8,992 nucleotides of DNA from JAZLIT01 sp045617525 (lineage in GTDB: Bacteria; Bacillota; Bacilli; Bacillales_A; Planococcaceae). Positions 1 through 5,499 of the stretch are shown piece by piece (the stretch's first letter is position 1; every line of letters starts with the position of its first letter). The stretch lies in NCBI GenBank assembly GCA_045617525.1, contig JAZLIT010000046.1:1-8992 (forward strand), in the 5' to 3' direction. Below the pieces are notes generated by a model. The model was given only the letters and a program-made list of their open reading frames with translations. It was not told where the DNA came from and ran no database searches. The translations under genes and the position numbers were made by a program.

Positions 1-2
1 TT

Positions 3-155
3 CTTTCAATGTTTCTGTTTCCATTATTAGGAACCTTTTTAGGATTCAAAGCAAAAAAAGGTTTATTGAAGTGGCTACTAATAATACTAAACATTATTGC
101 AATCTGTATAATCGGGTATATTTTATTACTTGCTTATGGTATTGCCGAAAGCTAA
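3..155 (+). CDS. C-terminal end of a small membrane protein (5' end outside window)
   Basis: The frame is open from the left edge and ends at TAA 153-155, giving 50 residues. They are strongly hydrophobic and form two likely membrane segments: one at the extreme left, and one near the end rich in Ile and Leu. The two are joined by a short basic loop (FKAKKG). The final residues are YGIAES. I do not recognise the family. Hydrophobic periodicity, the positive loop and lack of internal stops support a real coding end. It converges on the minus-strand HAAS/PadR operon. Confidence 0.6.
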   Translation, partial: LSMFLFPLLGTFLGFKAKKGLLKWLLIILNIIAICIIGYILLLAYGIAES

Positions 156-163
156 TTAAACAA

Positions 164-183
164 GATAGGGAGCATTCGCTATC
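164..183 (+). terminator. weak hairpin after the partial membrane-protein gene
   Basis: GATAG (164-168) and CTATC (179-183) can pair around a 10-base loop, followed by a pyrimidine stretch CTCTTTCC. It lies 9 bases after the stop codon of the upstream gene. The stem is short and the T run poor, so this is only a possible terminator. Confidence 0.25.
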
Positions 184-194
184 CTCTTTCCATA

Positions 195-248
195 GAGTGA
201 ATATCACGTAACCTTTAATTATTAATGGATTGTTAAACGTAATCACTC
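195..248. repeat. imperfect inverted repeat over the HAAS gene stop codon
   Basis: GAGTGA (195-200) pairs with TCACTC (243-248), and inside it CACGT/ACGTAA-type arms can pair with a bulge. The structure overlaps the end of the minus-strand HAAS gene and might act as its 3' end. It has no good T run on either strand. Confidence 0.3.
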
Positions 249-641
249 TTCAATAATTTCTTCAATAATCACAATACCACCATTATTCCCTTCTTGTTTA
301 TTAAAGGTAAACAATCCCCAAAATAGTAATACCCAAATAACCAATAATACTATAATTATAATCAACGCTATTTTCAATTTAGATTTTCTCTGTTTGGTAT
401 GCGGTAATGATGTAGAATCACTTCCATATAATTCGTTATATTCACTTAATATTCGGTTACTTAGTTCTTCAGGGCTCAAAAAGTTACTAATTATTTCTCC
501 CTCGGATTTTTGATCGTCAAAAAGCGATTGTAACAAGTGATCTTTTACTTCAGCGATTTGAAGTTCGCGGTCACCTTTGGGTAATTTTTGTAATAAACCT
601 TCTAATAGCATCAAGTATTCTGAAATTGTTTGGACTTTCAT
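243..641 (-). CDS. HAAS/DUF1700-like domain protein with one membrane segment
   Basis: This is a 132-residue protein. Residues 1-72 form a predicted helical soluble domain resembling the HAAS (formerly DUF1700-like) domain that often follows PadR repressors: an early Leu-rich helix, an EVKDHLLQ helix around 31-38, then FLSPEELSNRIL. A basic linker (KQRKSKLK, 83-90) precedes a single membrane span at about 91-112. A short Gly/Asn turn and an acidic tail ending IIEEIIEE follow. It starts 3 bases after the padR stop, with GAGGGGG inside the padR end as ribosome site, so the two are co-transcribed and probably translationally coupled. By family precedent such proteins work with their PadR partner in envelope-related regulation, but the exact role is unknown. 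Very low GC compared with metIC. Confidence 0.75.
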   Translation of the reverse strand: MKVQTISEYLMLLEGLLQKLPKGDRELQIAEVKDHLLQSLFDDQKSEGEIISNFLSPEELSNRILSEYNELYGSDSTSLPHTKQRKSKLKIALIIIIVLLVIWVLLFWGLFTFNKQEGNNGGIVIIEEIIEE

Positions 642-644
642 TCT

Positions 645-977
645 CTATTCATCCCCCTCAAATTTCACAAAGAAATTATACAAAAATTCTAAATCTCCCT
701 TTATCTCCTTTATTAGTTTTTTCCCTTCTCTTTTAATTTTGTAATATTTCCTACTTCTTCCGTCATGCTCTTCCGTATAGGTATCGACAAAACCGTTTGC
801 AGTAAGTCTTTTTAAAATCGGATAAATCGCACCATCTGCTATCGAAAAGACCTCGCTTTCCTTTAAACCCTTTGTTAACTCATACCCATACATCGGCTTT
901 TTTGCAAGCATCATTAGAATAGCAAGTTCAAAAAACCCTTTACGTAACTGGTTGTTAAATTTTTCATTATTATCCAT
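645..977 (-). CDS. PadR-family winged-helix transcriptional repressor
   Basis: This is a DNA-binding regulator of the PadR type. From the chosen ATG (975-977) it is 110 residues, the usual size of short PadR proteins. An N-terminal helix is followed by the winged-helix core: LRKGFFELAILMML, then MYGYELTKGL (29-38), the recognition-helix signature ADGAIYPILKRL (47-58) and the wing GRSRKYYKI (73-81). A C-terminal helix (about 83-105) serves for dimerisation. The frame is open further upstream to a GTG at 1022, but that would place the inverted repeat inside the coding region and add 15 non-conserved residues, so the internal ATG is preferred. No good Shine-Dalgarno sequence is seen before any of the candidate starts. 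It likely represses its own operon with the downstream HAAS gene. Confidence 0.85.
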   Translation of the reverse strand: MDNNEKFNNQLRKGFFELAILMMLAKKPMYGYELTKGLKESEVFSIADGAIYPILKRLTANGFVDTYTEEHDGRSRKYYKIKREGKKLIKEIKGDLEFLYNFFVKFEGDE

Positions 978-983
978 AAAAGT

Positions 984-1023
984 AGTGTATATCATTGATA
1001 CATATACTTCAATCATATACACT
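984..1023. promoter_or_regulatory. 14-bp inverted repeat, candidate PadR autoregulatory operator
   Basis: AGTGTATATCATTG (984-997) and CAATCATATACACT (1010-1023) are reverse complements apart from one position, around a 12-base A/T spacer. A nested GTATAT...ATATAC repeat is also present. It sits between the predicted promoter and the padR start, where PadR proteins commonly bind to repress themselves. In RNA it would form a stem directly ahead of the start codon. Confidence 0.5.
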
Positions 1024-1035
1024 TATTTAATTGAA

Positions 1036-1064
1036 ATTATAAAATGCTCCCATGTTGTAAACAA
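1036..1064 (-). promoter_or_regulatory. sigma-A type promoter for the padR-HAAS operon
   Basis: Read on the minus strand, TTGTTT (1059-1064) is followed after 17 bases by a perfect TATAAT (1036-1041). Transcription would begin around 1029, so the inverted repeat at 984-1023 would lie at the 5' end of the transcript. The -35 box is weak (3 of 6). Confidence 0.45.
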
Positions 1065-1124
1065 ACTAAAACGTACTACAGAAGGCTATACAGAAGCACT
1101 TCAAGCTCGGACGCTCAATATAAA

Positions 1125-1253
1125 GAATTCGAGAGTGCCGAGCAGTTTAAAGAAGAACTAGAAAAATATATCAATTATTACAACACAAAACGTATCTAGG
1201 CAAAATTAAAATTGAGTTCGGAATTCCGAACTCAATTTAGCCAAGCTTCCTAA
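1125..1253 (+). pseudogene. IS3-family transposase (orfB) C-terminal fragment with in-frame stop
   Basis: Read from 1125 the frame encodes EFESAEQFKEELEKYINYY, then NTKRI, a TAG stop (1197-1199), AKLKLSSEFRTQFSQAS, and TAA at 1251-1253. This matches the conserved tail of IS3/IS150-type DDE transposases, where a YI-x-YYN-x-(K/R)RI-K-x-KLK stretch is followed by SPVxxR. The TAG replaces what is normally Lys or Gln, and the usual S-(P/S)-V-(E/Q)-(F/Y)-R motif is one residue short. The catalytic DDE residues lie upstream and are missing, since 1023-1124 gives no recognisable transposase. It cannot make an active enzyme. Confidence 0.75.
1209..1238. repeat. perfect 30-bp palindrome inside the transposase tail
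   Basis: Positions 1209-1223 are exactly the reverse complement of 1224-1238 (arms AAATTGAGTTCGGAA and TTCCGAACTCAATTT). In RNA it folds as a 13-bp stem with an AATT loop. It may act as a bidirectional terminator of the IS, though neither side has a long T run. Confidence 0.75.
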
Positions 1254-1265
1254 GCGAAATAACCG

Positions 1266-1284
1266 TGGCAACTTTTAGGGGTCA
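1266..1284. repeat. IS3-type right terminal inverted repeat
   Basis: TGGCAACTTTTAGGGGTCA ends in the GGGGTCA typical of IS3-family outer ends (TGACCCC on the other strand). It lies just beyond the transposase stop. The matching left repeat is not present in this window. Confidence 0.55.
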
Positions 1285-1314
1285 CTTCAAATATAGAGCA
1301 TATTTAAAGCCCAT
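1282..1314 (-). other. short start-gene remnant (10 codons) with strong ribosome site, cut at the IS end
   Basis: On the minus strand a strong AGGAGGA (1321-1327) lies 6 bases before ATG (1312-1314). The ORF reads MGFKYALYLK and stops at a TGA formed by the outer end of the IS terminal repeat (TGACCCC). This is what an IS inserted early in a gene would leave. The product, if any, is unknown, and the reading may be fortuitous. Confidence 0.3.
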
Positions 1315-1377
1315 AACGATTCCTCCTCTAATGCTTGTGTGGTAACTAACATTTTTATGCGAGGTCGTTATGGGCTT
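1307..1377. terminator. long-stem hairpin, possible + strand terminator or minus-strand translation-blocking leader
   Basis: AAGCCCATAACGA (1307-1319) pairs perfectly with TCGTTATGGGCTT (1365-1377). Inside it CCTC (1322-1325) pairs with GAGG (1361-1364). On the + strand it is followed by CTTTTATATT, suitable for an intrinsic terminator of the IS. On the minus strand the stem buries both the AGGAGGA ribosome site and the ATG of the short ORF at 1314. Confidence 0.5.
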
Positions 1378-1410
1378 CTTTTATATTGTCTTACGGGTAT
1401 TGCACTTAAT

Positions 1411-1450
1411 ATTACAACTCGTCATTTGTAAAGAATCGTTGTAATTTTTT
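1411..1450 (+). terminator. hairpin followed by a T run
   Basis: ATTACAAC (1411-1418) pairs with GTTGTAAT (1438-1445) around a 19-base loop, and a run of six T (1445-1450) follows. It faces right, but no intact + strand gene precedes it. It may end transcripts from the IS remnant. Confidence 0.4.
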
Positions 1451-1507
1451 GTGTTAAATAATGAACTATAGGTCGGATCCATTAAATCATCATCTTCTTT
1501 ACAAATG
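1423..1507. repeat. 13-bp perfect inverted repeat, 59 bp apart
   Basis: CATTTGTAAAGAA (1423-1435) is the exact reverse complement of TTCTTTACAAATG (1495-1507). It lies just downstream of metC. One arm is inside the loop of the hairpin at 1411-1445, so the two folds compete. The pair could be the ends of a small degenerate insertion, but there is no coding content between them. The rest of 1378-1532 shows no gene. Confidence 0.45.
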
Positions 1508-1532
1508 CTGTGGAAAGAATATTTCTTTAACC

Positions 1533-2687
1533 TTATTGTGAAGCTTTTGCCAGTGCTTGCTCGAAGTCTGCGATTAAATCATCCTCATGCTCAAGACCGA
1601 CTGAGAAACGTAAAAGGCCGTCCGTAATGCCACGTTTTTGGCGTTCTTCAGGCTCCATCGCGGCGTGACTCATTTTCGCTGGGTACGATAAAATAGATTC
1701 AACTCCGCCAAGGCTTACGGCGAATACAGGTAAATGCATCGCGGCCACGAATTTTTTCGTGAATTCATATGATGGAAGAGAAAATGATAGTACCGCGCCG
1801 CCTGATGTAGATTGCGCTAAATGAATTTCATGACCTGTGTGACTTTCAAGGCTTGGATAATACACCTTCTCAACAGAAGGATGCTGTTGTAAGAAGCGCG
1901 CAATTTTATCGGCCACACGACTTGAATGGTCGAAGCGCACAGCTGTTGTTTTCATATTTTGAATCAATGTGAAGCAGTCCTGTACACCAAGTACATTGCC
2001 GAAACTATTTTGGACGAAGTAAAGTTGATTACTTAATTCCTTTGTCGCTGTAACAGCAAGACCAGCCACGATGTCTGAATGTCCTGATAAAAACTTCGTC
2101 GCACTATGAATAACGATGTCTACGCCAAATTCTATAGGGCGTTGATGCAAAGGTGTCATAAATGTGTTATCTAAGAAAGTTAAGCAATCATGCGCTTTTG
2201 CAATTTCTACTACCGCACGGATATCCGTTATTTTAAGCGTTGGATTAGATGGTGTTTCAATGTAAAGGAGTTTTGTGTCCTCGGTAATTGCCGCTTTAAC
2301 AGCCGCCACATCCGTGAAATCGACAAATGTATGCGTGATGCCGAAGCGTGGGAGGACCTTCGTCACAAAACGGTACGTCCCACCGTAAACATCCTCAGTA
2401 ATGACAACATGATCACCTTTGCTAAGGAGCATAAAACATGCTGAAACAGCCGCCATCCCCGTTGCAAAGGCAAAGCCACGATCGCCACCCTCAAGCTCGG
2501 CAATCGCTTTTTCTAGTGCTGCACGTGTAGGGTTACCACTGCGTGCGTAATCATATTCCCCAAATTCATCGATTGATTCTTGATGAAACGTTGAAGATAA
2601 ATACATCGGTACGTTAACTGCGCCTTTTTTATCCGCATAGCCCTCGCGAATTGCACCATGCACGAATGCTGTTTGTAGGTTTTCCAT
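1533..2687 (-). CDS. metC: Cystathionine beta-lyase MetC
   Basis: This is a cytosolic PLP enzyme that cleaves cystathionine to homocysteine, pyruvate and ammonia, the second step of transsulfuration to methionine. At 384 residues it has normal full length for the Cys/Met-metabolism PLP family. Visible features are YDYARSGNPTR (45-55) and SGM-like ATGMAA (75-80) for phosphate binding. Also visible are YGGTYR, ETPSNP (144-149), D173 in LDNTFMTP (contacts the PLP pyridine nitrogen) and the Schiff-base K198 in HSATKFLSGHSD. R360 in LLRFSVGLE binds the substrate carboxylate. Its ATG overlaps the metI stop by one base (TAATG), with AAGGTGA 6 bases ahead, so translation is coupled. Distinguishing beta-lyase from gamma-lyase/synthase rests on its pairing with metI as in Bacillus subtilis. 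Confidence 0.9.
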   Translation of the reverse strand: MENLQTAFVHGAIREGYADKKGAVNVPMYLSSTFHQESIDEFGEYDYARSGNPTRAALEKAIAELEGGDRGFAFATGMAAVSACFMLLSKGDHVVITEDVYGGTYRFVTKVLPRFGITHTFVDFTDVAAVKAAITEDTKLLYIETPSNPTLKITDIRAVVEIAKAHDCLTFLDNTFMTPLHQRPIEFGVDIVIHSATKFLSGHSDIVAGLAVTATKELSNQLYFVQNSFGNVLGVQDCFTLIQNMKTTAVRFDHSSRVADKIARFLQQHPSVEKVYYPSLESHTGHEIHLAQSTSGGAVLSFSLPSYEFTKKFVAAMHLPVFAVSLGGVESILSYPAKMSHAAMEPEERQKRGITDGLLRFSVGLEHEDDLIADFEQALAKASQ

Positions 2688-3802
2688 TAAGCTTCACCTT
2701 CTCGTAAGGAATCAAATGTTTGCTGTAAGTCTGCGATTATATCTTCCACTTCTTCAATACCCACTGAGAAACGAAGCAGGCGATCACATACGCCGCGTGC
2801 TACACGCTCTTCATAAGGCATGTCAGCATGTGTTTGCGTCGCAGGATATGTTATGAAACTTTCCACGCCACCTAAGCTTTCCGCAAATGTAATGAGCTGC
2901 ATTGCTTTTAAAAAGGGGTTTACTAGCGCCGCTTCCTTTAACCGGAATGAAAGCATGCCACCTTTACCTGTATAAAGTACGTCTGTAACAAGTGGCTCTT
3001 TCGCTAGGAATGCCGCCACTTGTTTTCCATTTGCATCATGCTGTTTTAAGCGAAGATGCAGCGTCTTTAGACCGCGAATAATTAGCCATGAATCCATTGG
3101 CGAAAGGACAGCGCCAGCACCATTATGAATGTAAAATAATTTTTCACATAACTCAGCACCTTTTGCTACAACAAGCCCAGCTAACACGTCATTGTGACCG
3201 CCAATATATTTTGTGGCACTATGAAGTACGATATCAGCACCTAATTCAATTGGGCGCTGGAAGTAAGGCGTATAAAATGTGTTATCCACGATTAGTAGTA
3301 AATTGTGTTTTTTCGCAAGTGCCGCGTAAGTCACTAAATCGATTTCCTGCATAAGTGGGTTTGTCGGTGTTTCGATAAAGAGTGCTTTCGTGTTTTCCGT
3401 AATTAATGATGCCACTTGCTCTACTGATGTGAACGGTGAATAGACAGGGTTCACATTGTAACGGTCGCTGTATACTTGAAATAGGCGATAGGTCCCGCCG
3501 TATAGATCTTCGGGTACGATTAATTCGTCGCCTGGTAGGAATAGGGATAGCACTAGCTGCACAGCCGCCATTCCTGAGCTACAAGCGTAACCTGCATCGC
3601 CACCTTCAAGTTTGGCAATACCTTGCTCTAAAATGTCGCGTGTTGGATTTTTCGTGCGTGTATAGTCATAGCCTGTCGATTCGCCAATGCCCGCATGTTT
3701 ATATGCCGTAGACATGTAAATAGGTGGATTCACTGCACCTGTTTTGGCATCACTTAAATTGCCTAGCTGTACAAGCTCAGTTTCTATTGATCGGTTTTTC
3801 AT
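2687..3802 (-). CDS. metI: Cystathionine gamma-synthase / O-acetylhomoserine thiolyase MetI
   Basis: This PLP enzyme joins an activated homoserine ester with cysteine (or sulfide) to give cystathionine (or homocysteine), the first step of the pair completed by metC. It has 371 residues from ATG 3800-3802. Close resemblance to Bacillus subtilis MetI is visible throughout: YMSTAYKHAGIGESTGYDY, TRTKNPTR, CSSGMAAVQ, DLYGGTYRLF, ETPTNPLMQE, D173 in VDNTFYTP, catalytic K198 in HSATKYIGGHND, GKGGMLSFRL, AESLGGVESFITYPATQTH and R344 in RLLRFSVGIE. The frame also allows GTG at 3811, but GAGTGA sits at good distance from the ATG and too close to the GTG, so ATG is chosen. First gene of the metIC operon. 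Confidence 0.92.
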   Translation of the reverse strand: MKNRSIETELVQLGNLSDAKTGAVNPPIYMSTAYKHAGIGESTGYDYTRTKNPTRDILEQGIAKLEGGDAGYACSSGMAAVQLVLSLFLPGDELIVPEDLYGGTYRLFQVYSDRYNVNPVYSPFTSVEQVASLITENTKALFIETPTNPLMQEIDLVTYAALAKKHNLLLIVDNTFYTPYFQRPIELGADIVLHSATKYIGGHNDVLAGLVVAKGAELCEKLFYIHNGAGAVLSPMDSWLIIRGLKTLHLRLKQHDANGKQVAAFLAKEPLVTDVLYTGKGGMLSFRLKEAALVNPFLKAMQLITFAESLGGVESFITYPATQTHADMPYEERVARGVCDRLLRFSVGIEEVEDIIADLQQTFDSLREGEA

Positions 3803-3870
3803 AAAGATCACTCTTTCATATGTAGTGGATTTAATTATCTTAACATTTCGAATGAAACGATTATTACATC

Positions 3871-3899
3871 AATTTAACACGGAACCATCAGTGACTCAA
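3871..3899 (-). promoter_or_regulatory. candidate metIC promoter
   Basis: On the minus strand TTGAGT (3894-3899) and TAAATT (3871-3876) are 17 bases apart, about 70 bases before the metI ATG. Both boxes match only partly. No S-box consensus (GGTGGAGGGA...GATGAARCCCGGCAACC) or T-box is found between here and mscL. Confidence 0.35.
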
Positions 3900-4072
3900 T
3901 ATGAATAGCGTAAATTGCCTAAATTAAATGGAGATAGGGTTTGAAAGAGCGTTAGACTTAGATTGAAAAGCCCAAAGTAAAATTGCACGGATTAAAATTA
4001 AAGTCTATAAATCAACTTTTGACGATAGAACGGGTTATGTGTAAAGGGGGCAGAAGAGGAACGGTATAAGAA

Positions 4073-4113
4073 AAGCGATTACGTGAACAGGGCATCCGTT
4101 CATGTAATCGCTT
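4073..4113 (-). terminator. 16-bp stem hairpin downstream of mscL
   Basis: AAGCGATTACGTGAAC (4073-4088) pairs with GTTCATGTAATCGCTT (4098-4113), with one G-U wobble, around a 9-base loop. On the minus strand it is followed by TTCTTATACC after the closing CTT, which could terminate mscL read-through, although it lies about 160 bases beyond the mscL stop. Its near symmetry also suits a palindromic repeat family. Confidence 0.45.
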
Positions 4114-4152
4114 GTTGGATAAAGCCGTTTCAATGGCCAAAGTTTTGCTGTT

Positions 4153-4183
4153 ATCCGCCAAATTTGTGTCCGAATCCGCCAAA
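4153..4183. repeat. 10-bp direct repeat ATCCGCCAAA, period 21
   Basis: ATCCGCCAAA occurs at 4153-4162 and again at 4174-4183, one start every 21 bases (two helical turns). It lies in the non-coding gap next to the 4073-4113 hairpin. The function is unknown: a regulator site or a fragment of an intergenic repeat are both possible. Confidence 0.5.
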
Positions 4184-4270
4184 CTGCAAAGGATTACTAT
4201 TTTCCGTTTCAATTTTATTAATTAGCTACACCAAACTCTAAACTCCAAGGTTGTCTATGTTTATAAGTGA

Positions 4271-4660
4271 TTAAGCTTGCTCTTTTTTCAATAAATCGCG
4301 AATTTCTTTTAGTAGTTCTTCTTTTGAATCAATTACTGGTGCTGCTGCTTCTTTTTCGATTATTTCTTGTTTACGATTAAATTTATTTAATAAGCGTAGT
4401 GCCATGAAAATTGCAAAGGCAATAATGACGAAATCAAGAATCGATTGCACAAACATTCCAAGCTGAATTTGCGCGTCACCCAAGCCGATTTTCCATTTCT
4501 CGGTAAAATCAATCCCACCTGTAATGAGACCGATTAATGGTGTAACAATATTTTCGACTAATGATGTAACGATTTTACCAAATGCGGCGCCAATTACTAC
4601 TGCAACAGCTAAATCCATTACATTACCACGCATTGCAAACGCTTTAAAATCCTTCCACAT
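4271..4660 (-). CDS. mscL: Large-conductance mechanosensitive channel MscL
   Basis: This is a homopentameric membrane channel that opens under high membrane tension and releases solutes on osmotic downshock. It has 129 residues, a typical length. The N-terminal amphipathic helix and first span carry the family signature: FKAFAMRGNVMDLAVAVVIG, with the Gly/Ala-rich pore-lining TM1 (about 15-45) and AFGKIVTSLV. A periplasmic loop (about 46-68) leads to TM2 (about 69-92, SILDFVIIAFAIFMALRLLNK). A charged cytoplasmic helix with repeated KEELLKEIRDLLKK forms the C-terminal bundle. AGGAG lies 8 bases before the ATG. It is divergent from the lysozyme-like gene at 4770 and a lone gene on its strand. 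Confidence 0.95.
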   Translation of the reverse strand: MWKDFKAFAMRGNVMDLAVAVVIGAAFGKIVTSLVENIVTPLIGLITGGIDFTEKWKIGLGDAQIQLGMFVQSILDFVIIAFAIFMALRLLNKFNRKQEIIEKEAAAPVIDSKEELLKEIRDLLKKEQA

Positions 4661-4693
4661 ACTTCCAACTCCTTTAGGTTAATTCAAATTGTA

Positions 4694-4722
4694 ATTTTAG
4701 CTATATTTATTCTTCATTTCAA
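4694..4722 (-). promoter_or_regulatory. sigma-A promoter of mscL
   Basis: On the minus strand TTGAAA (4717-4722) is followed after exactly 17 bases by TAAAAT (4694-4699). Transcription would begin about 25-30 bases before the mscL ATG. Both boxes match 5 of 6. Confidence 0.6.
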
Positions 4723-4749
4723 CTGATAGAATAAGATAGTAAAATATAC

Positions 4750-4764
4750 TATAATTGTAGGTGA
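4750..4764 (+). promoter_or_regulatory. TATAAT box and ribosome site of the lysozyme-like gene
   Basis: A perfect TATAAT lies at 4750-4755 without a matching -35 box at 16-18 bases. The ribosome site AGGTGA (4759-4764) is only 5 bases before the TTG start at 4770. A promoter this close would give an almost leaderless mRNA, so the TATAAT may be fortuitous and the true promoter further upstream. The ribosome site decides the TTG start. Confidence 0.35.
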
Positions 4765-4769
4765 CTTGA

Positions 4770-5456
4770 TTGGCAAAGAAAAGCAAGAAAAAGGGTGGAT
4801 TTTCATCACGTATCCAGTTCATTCTTATATTACTATTTATACCAATTGCTATTACTGTTTATATGTTTGCCTATTTTGCATGGGAGCAGCTAAAGGAACT
4901 TCCGTTTATCGAGGAGCTACTACATCAGGAAACAGAAACAGAGATTGTTATGAAGAATTTTGATTTAGCAATTCCGGTTGACTATATTCCAATTTATCAG
5001 GCTGCCGCTGAAGAATACCAGATTCATTGGCCATTACTTGCGGCACATCACCGCATTGAAACGCGCTTTTCTACCATGAAGAAACTTCTATCACCTGTTG
5101 GGGCAGAAGGACATCTGCAGTTTATGCCATGCACGTTTGTGGGCTGGCAGCATCCTTCATGCTCAGGTCTTGGAAAAGGGGCTATTCCTGAATCTGAAAA
5201 GACCAATTTAAAAGTCATCAAAAAATACGGTGGCTACGGTGTAGATGGTAACGGTGATGGCATTGCAGATCCTTATAATATTCATGATGCCGTCTATTCT
5301 GCAGCAAAGTATTTAAGTCGTGCAGGTGCAAAAGATGGTGAATTGACGAAGGCCATATTCCAATATAATCACAGTAATGAATACGTCGCGGATATTTTAT
5401 ACTATTACGAGCTGTATTCTAGCTATGAAGATCAATTAATGGCATTAACTCATTAA
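4770..5456 (+). CDS. Membrane-anchored lysozyme-like / lytic transglycosylase protein
   Basis: Probably a peptidoglycan-cleaving enzyme held to the outer face of the membrane. It has 228 residues. A Lys-rich start (MAKKSKKKGG) precedes a single membrane anchor at about 15-38. A linker (about 39-70) leads to a lysozyme-like fold: IYQAAAEEYQIHWPLLAAHHRIETRFS, where E97 is the likely catalytic acid, then SPVGAEGHLQFMPCTFVGW (108-126). An Asp/Gly-rich segment DGNGDGIADPYNIHDAV and FQYNHSNEYV (197-206) complete it. The GxxQFMPxT motif is characteristic of transglycosylase SLT relatives. The start is TTG, set by AGGTGA 5 bases ahead. It is monocistronic, ending at the terminator at 5462. The exact substrate, or a sporulation role, cannot be told from the sequence. 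Confidence 0.8.
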   Translation: MAKKSKKKGGFSSRIQFILILLFIPIAITVYMFAYFAWEQLKELPFIEELLHQETETEIVMKNFDLAIPVDYIPIYQAAAEEYQIHWPLLAAHHRIETRFSTMKKLLSPVGAEGHLQFMPCTFVGWQHPSCSGLGKGAIPESEKTNLKVIKKYGGYGVDGNGDGIADPYNIHDAVYSAAKYLSRAGAKDGELTKAIFQYNHSNEYVADILYYYELYSSYEDQLMALTH

Positions 5457-5461
5457 AAAAA

Positions 5462-5486
5462 GGTGCGAGTTTCCTCGCACCTTTTT
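5462..5486. terminator. bidirectional intrinsic terminator
   Basis: GGTGCGAG (5462-5469) and CTCGCACC (5474-5481) pair perfectly around a TTTC loop. The stem is flanked by seven A on the left and TTTTTGTTT on the right, so it serves both the lysozyme-like gene (+) and the convergent GlsB/YeaQ-type gene (-). Confidence 0.92.
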
Positions 5487-5499
5487 GTTTATCCAATTA

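Larger units (their letters stand above)
1125..1284 (+). mobile_element. relic of an IS3-family insertion sequence (right end only)
   Basis: The fragment combines the last codons of an IS3-type orfB transposase with, 12 bases after its stop, a terminal-repeat-like sequence TGGCAACTTTTAGGGGTCA (1266-1284). That sequence resembles the common IS3-family right end TGTCCAACTTTTTGGGGTCA. No left terminal repeat, orfA or DDE catalytic core is present nearby, so the element is a 3' remnant. Confidence 0.7.
3812..4270. other. intergenic region between metI and mscL
   Basis: About 460 bases without a convincing gene. It holds the weak metI promoter (3871-3899), a strong hairpin (4073-4113) and a 10-bp direct repeat (4153-4183). 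A 66-codon minus-strand frame at 4012-4212 runs through the hairpin but has no ribosome site or recognisable protein features. Confidence 0.6.

Noticed and set aside
952..1161. + strand frame of 69 codons across the padR upstream region
   Set aside because: It runs antisense through padR and its operator, then out of frame with the recognisable transposase tail. No ribosome site or protein features.
2190..3711. Several + strand frames opposite metC and metI
   Set aside because: They are antisense to strongly conserved PLP enzymes with complete motifs and carry no ribosome sites or features of their own.
3840..3900. Possible cre (CcpA) site in TGAAACGATTATTACA
   Set aside because: The spacing does not fit the cre consensus; one base is missing between the half sites.
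4012..4212. Minus-strand frame of 66 codons between metI and mscL
   Set aside because: It passes through the 41-base hairpin and the direct repeat, lacks a Shine-Dalgarno sequence, and its product shows no domain-like pattern.
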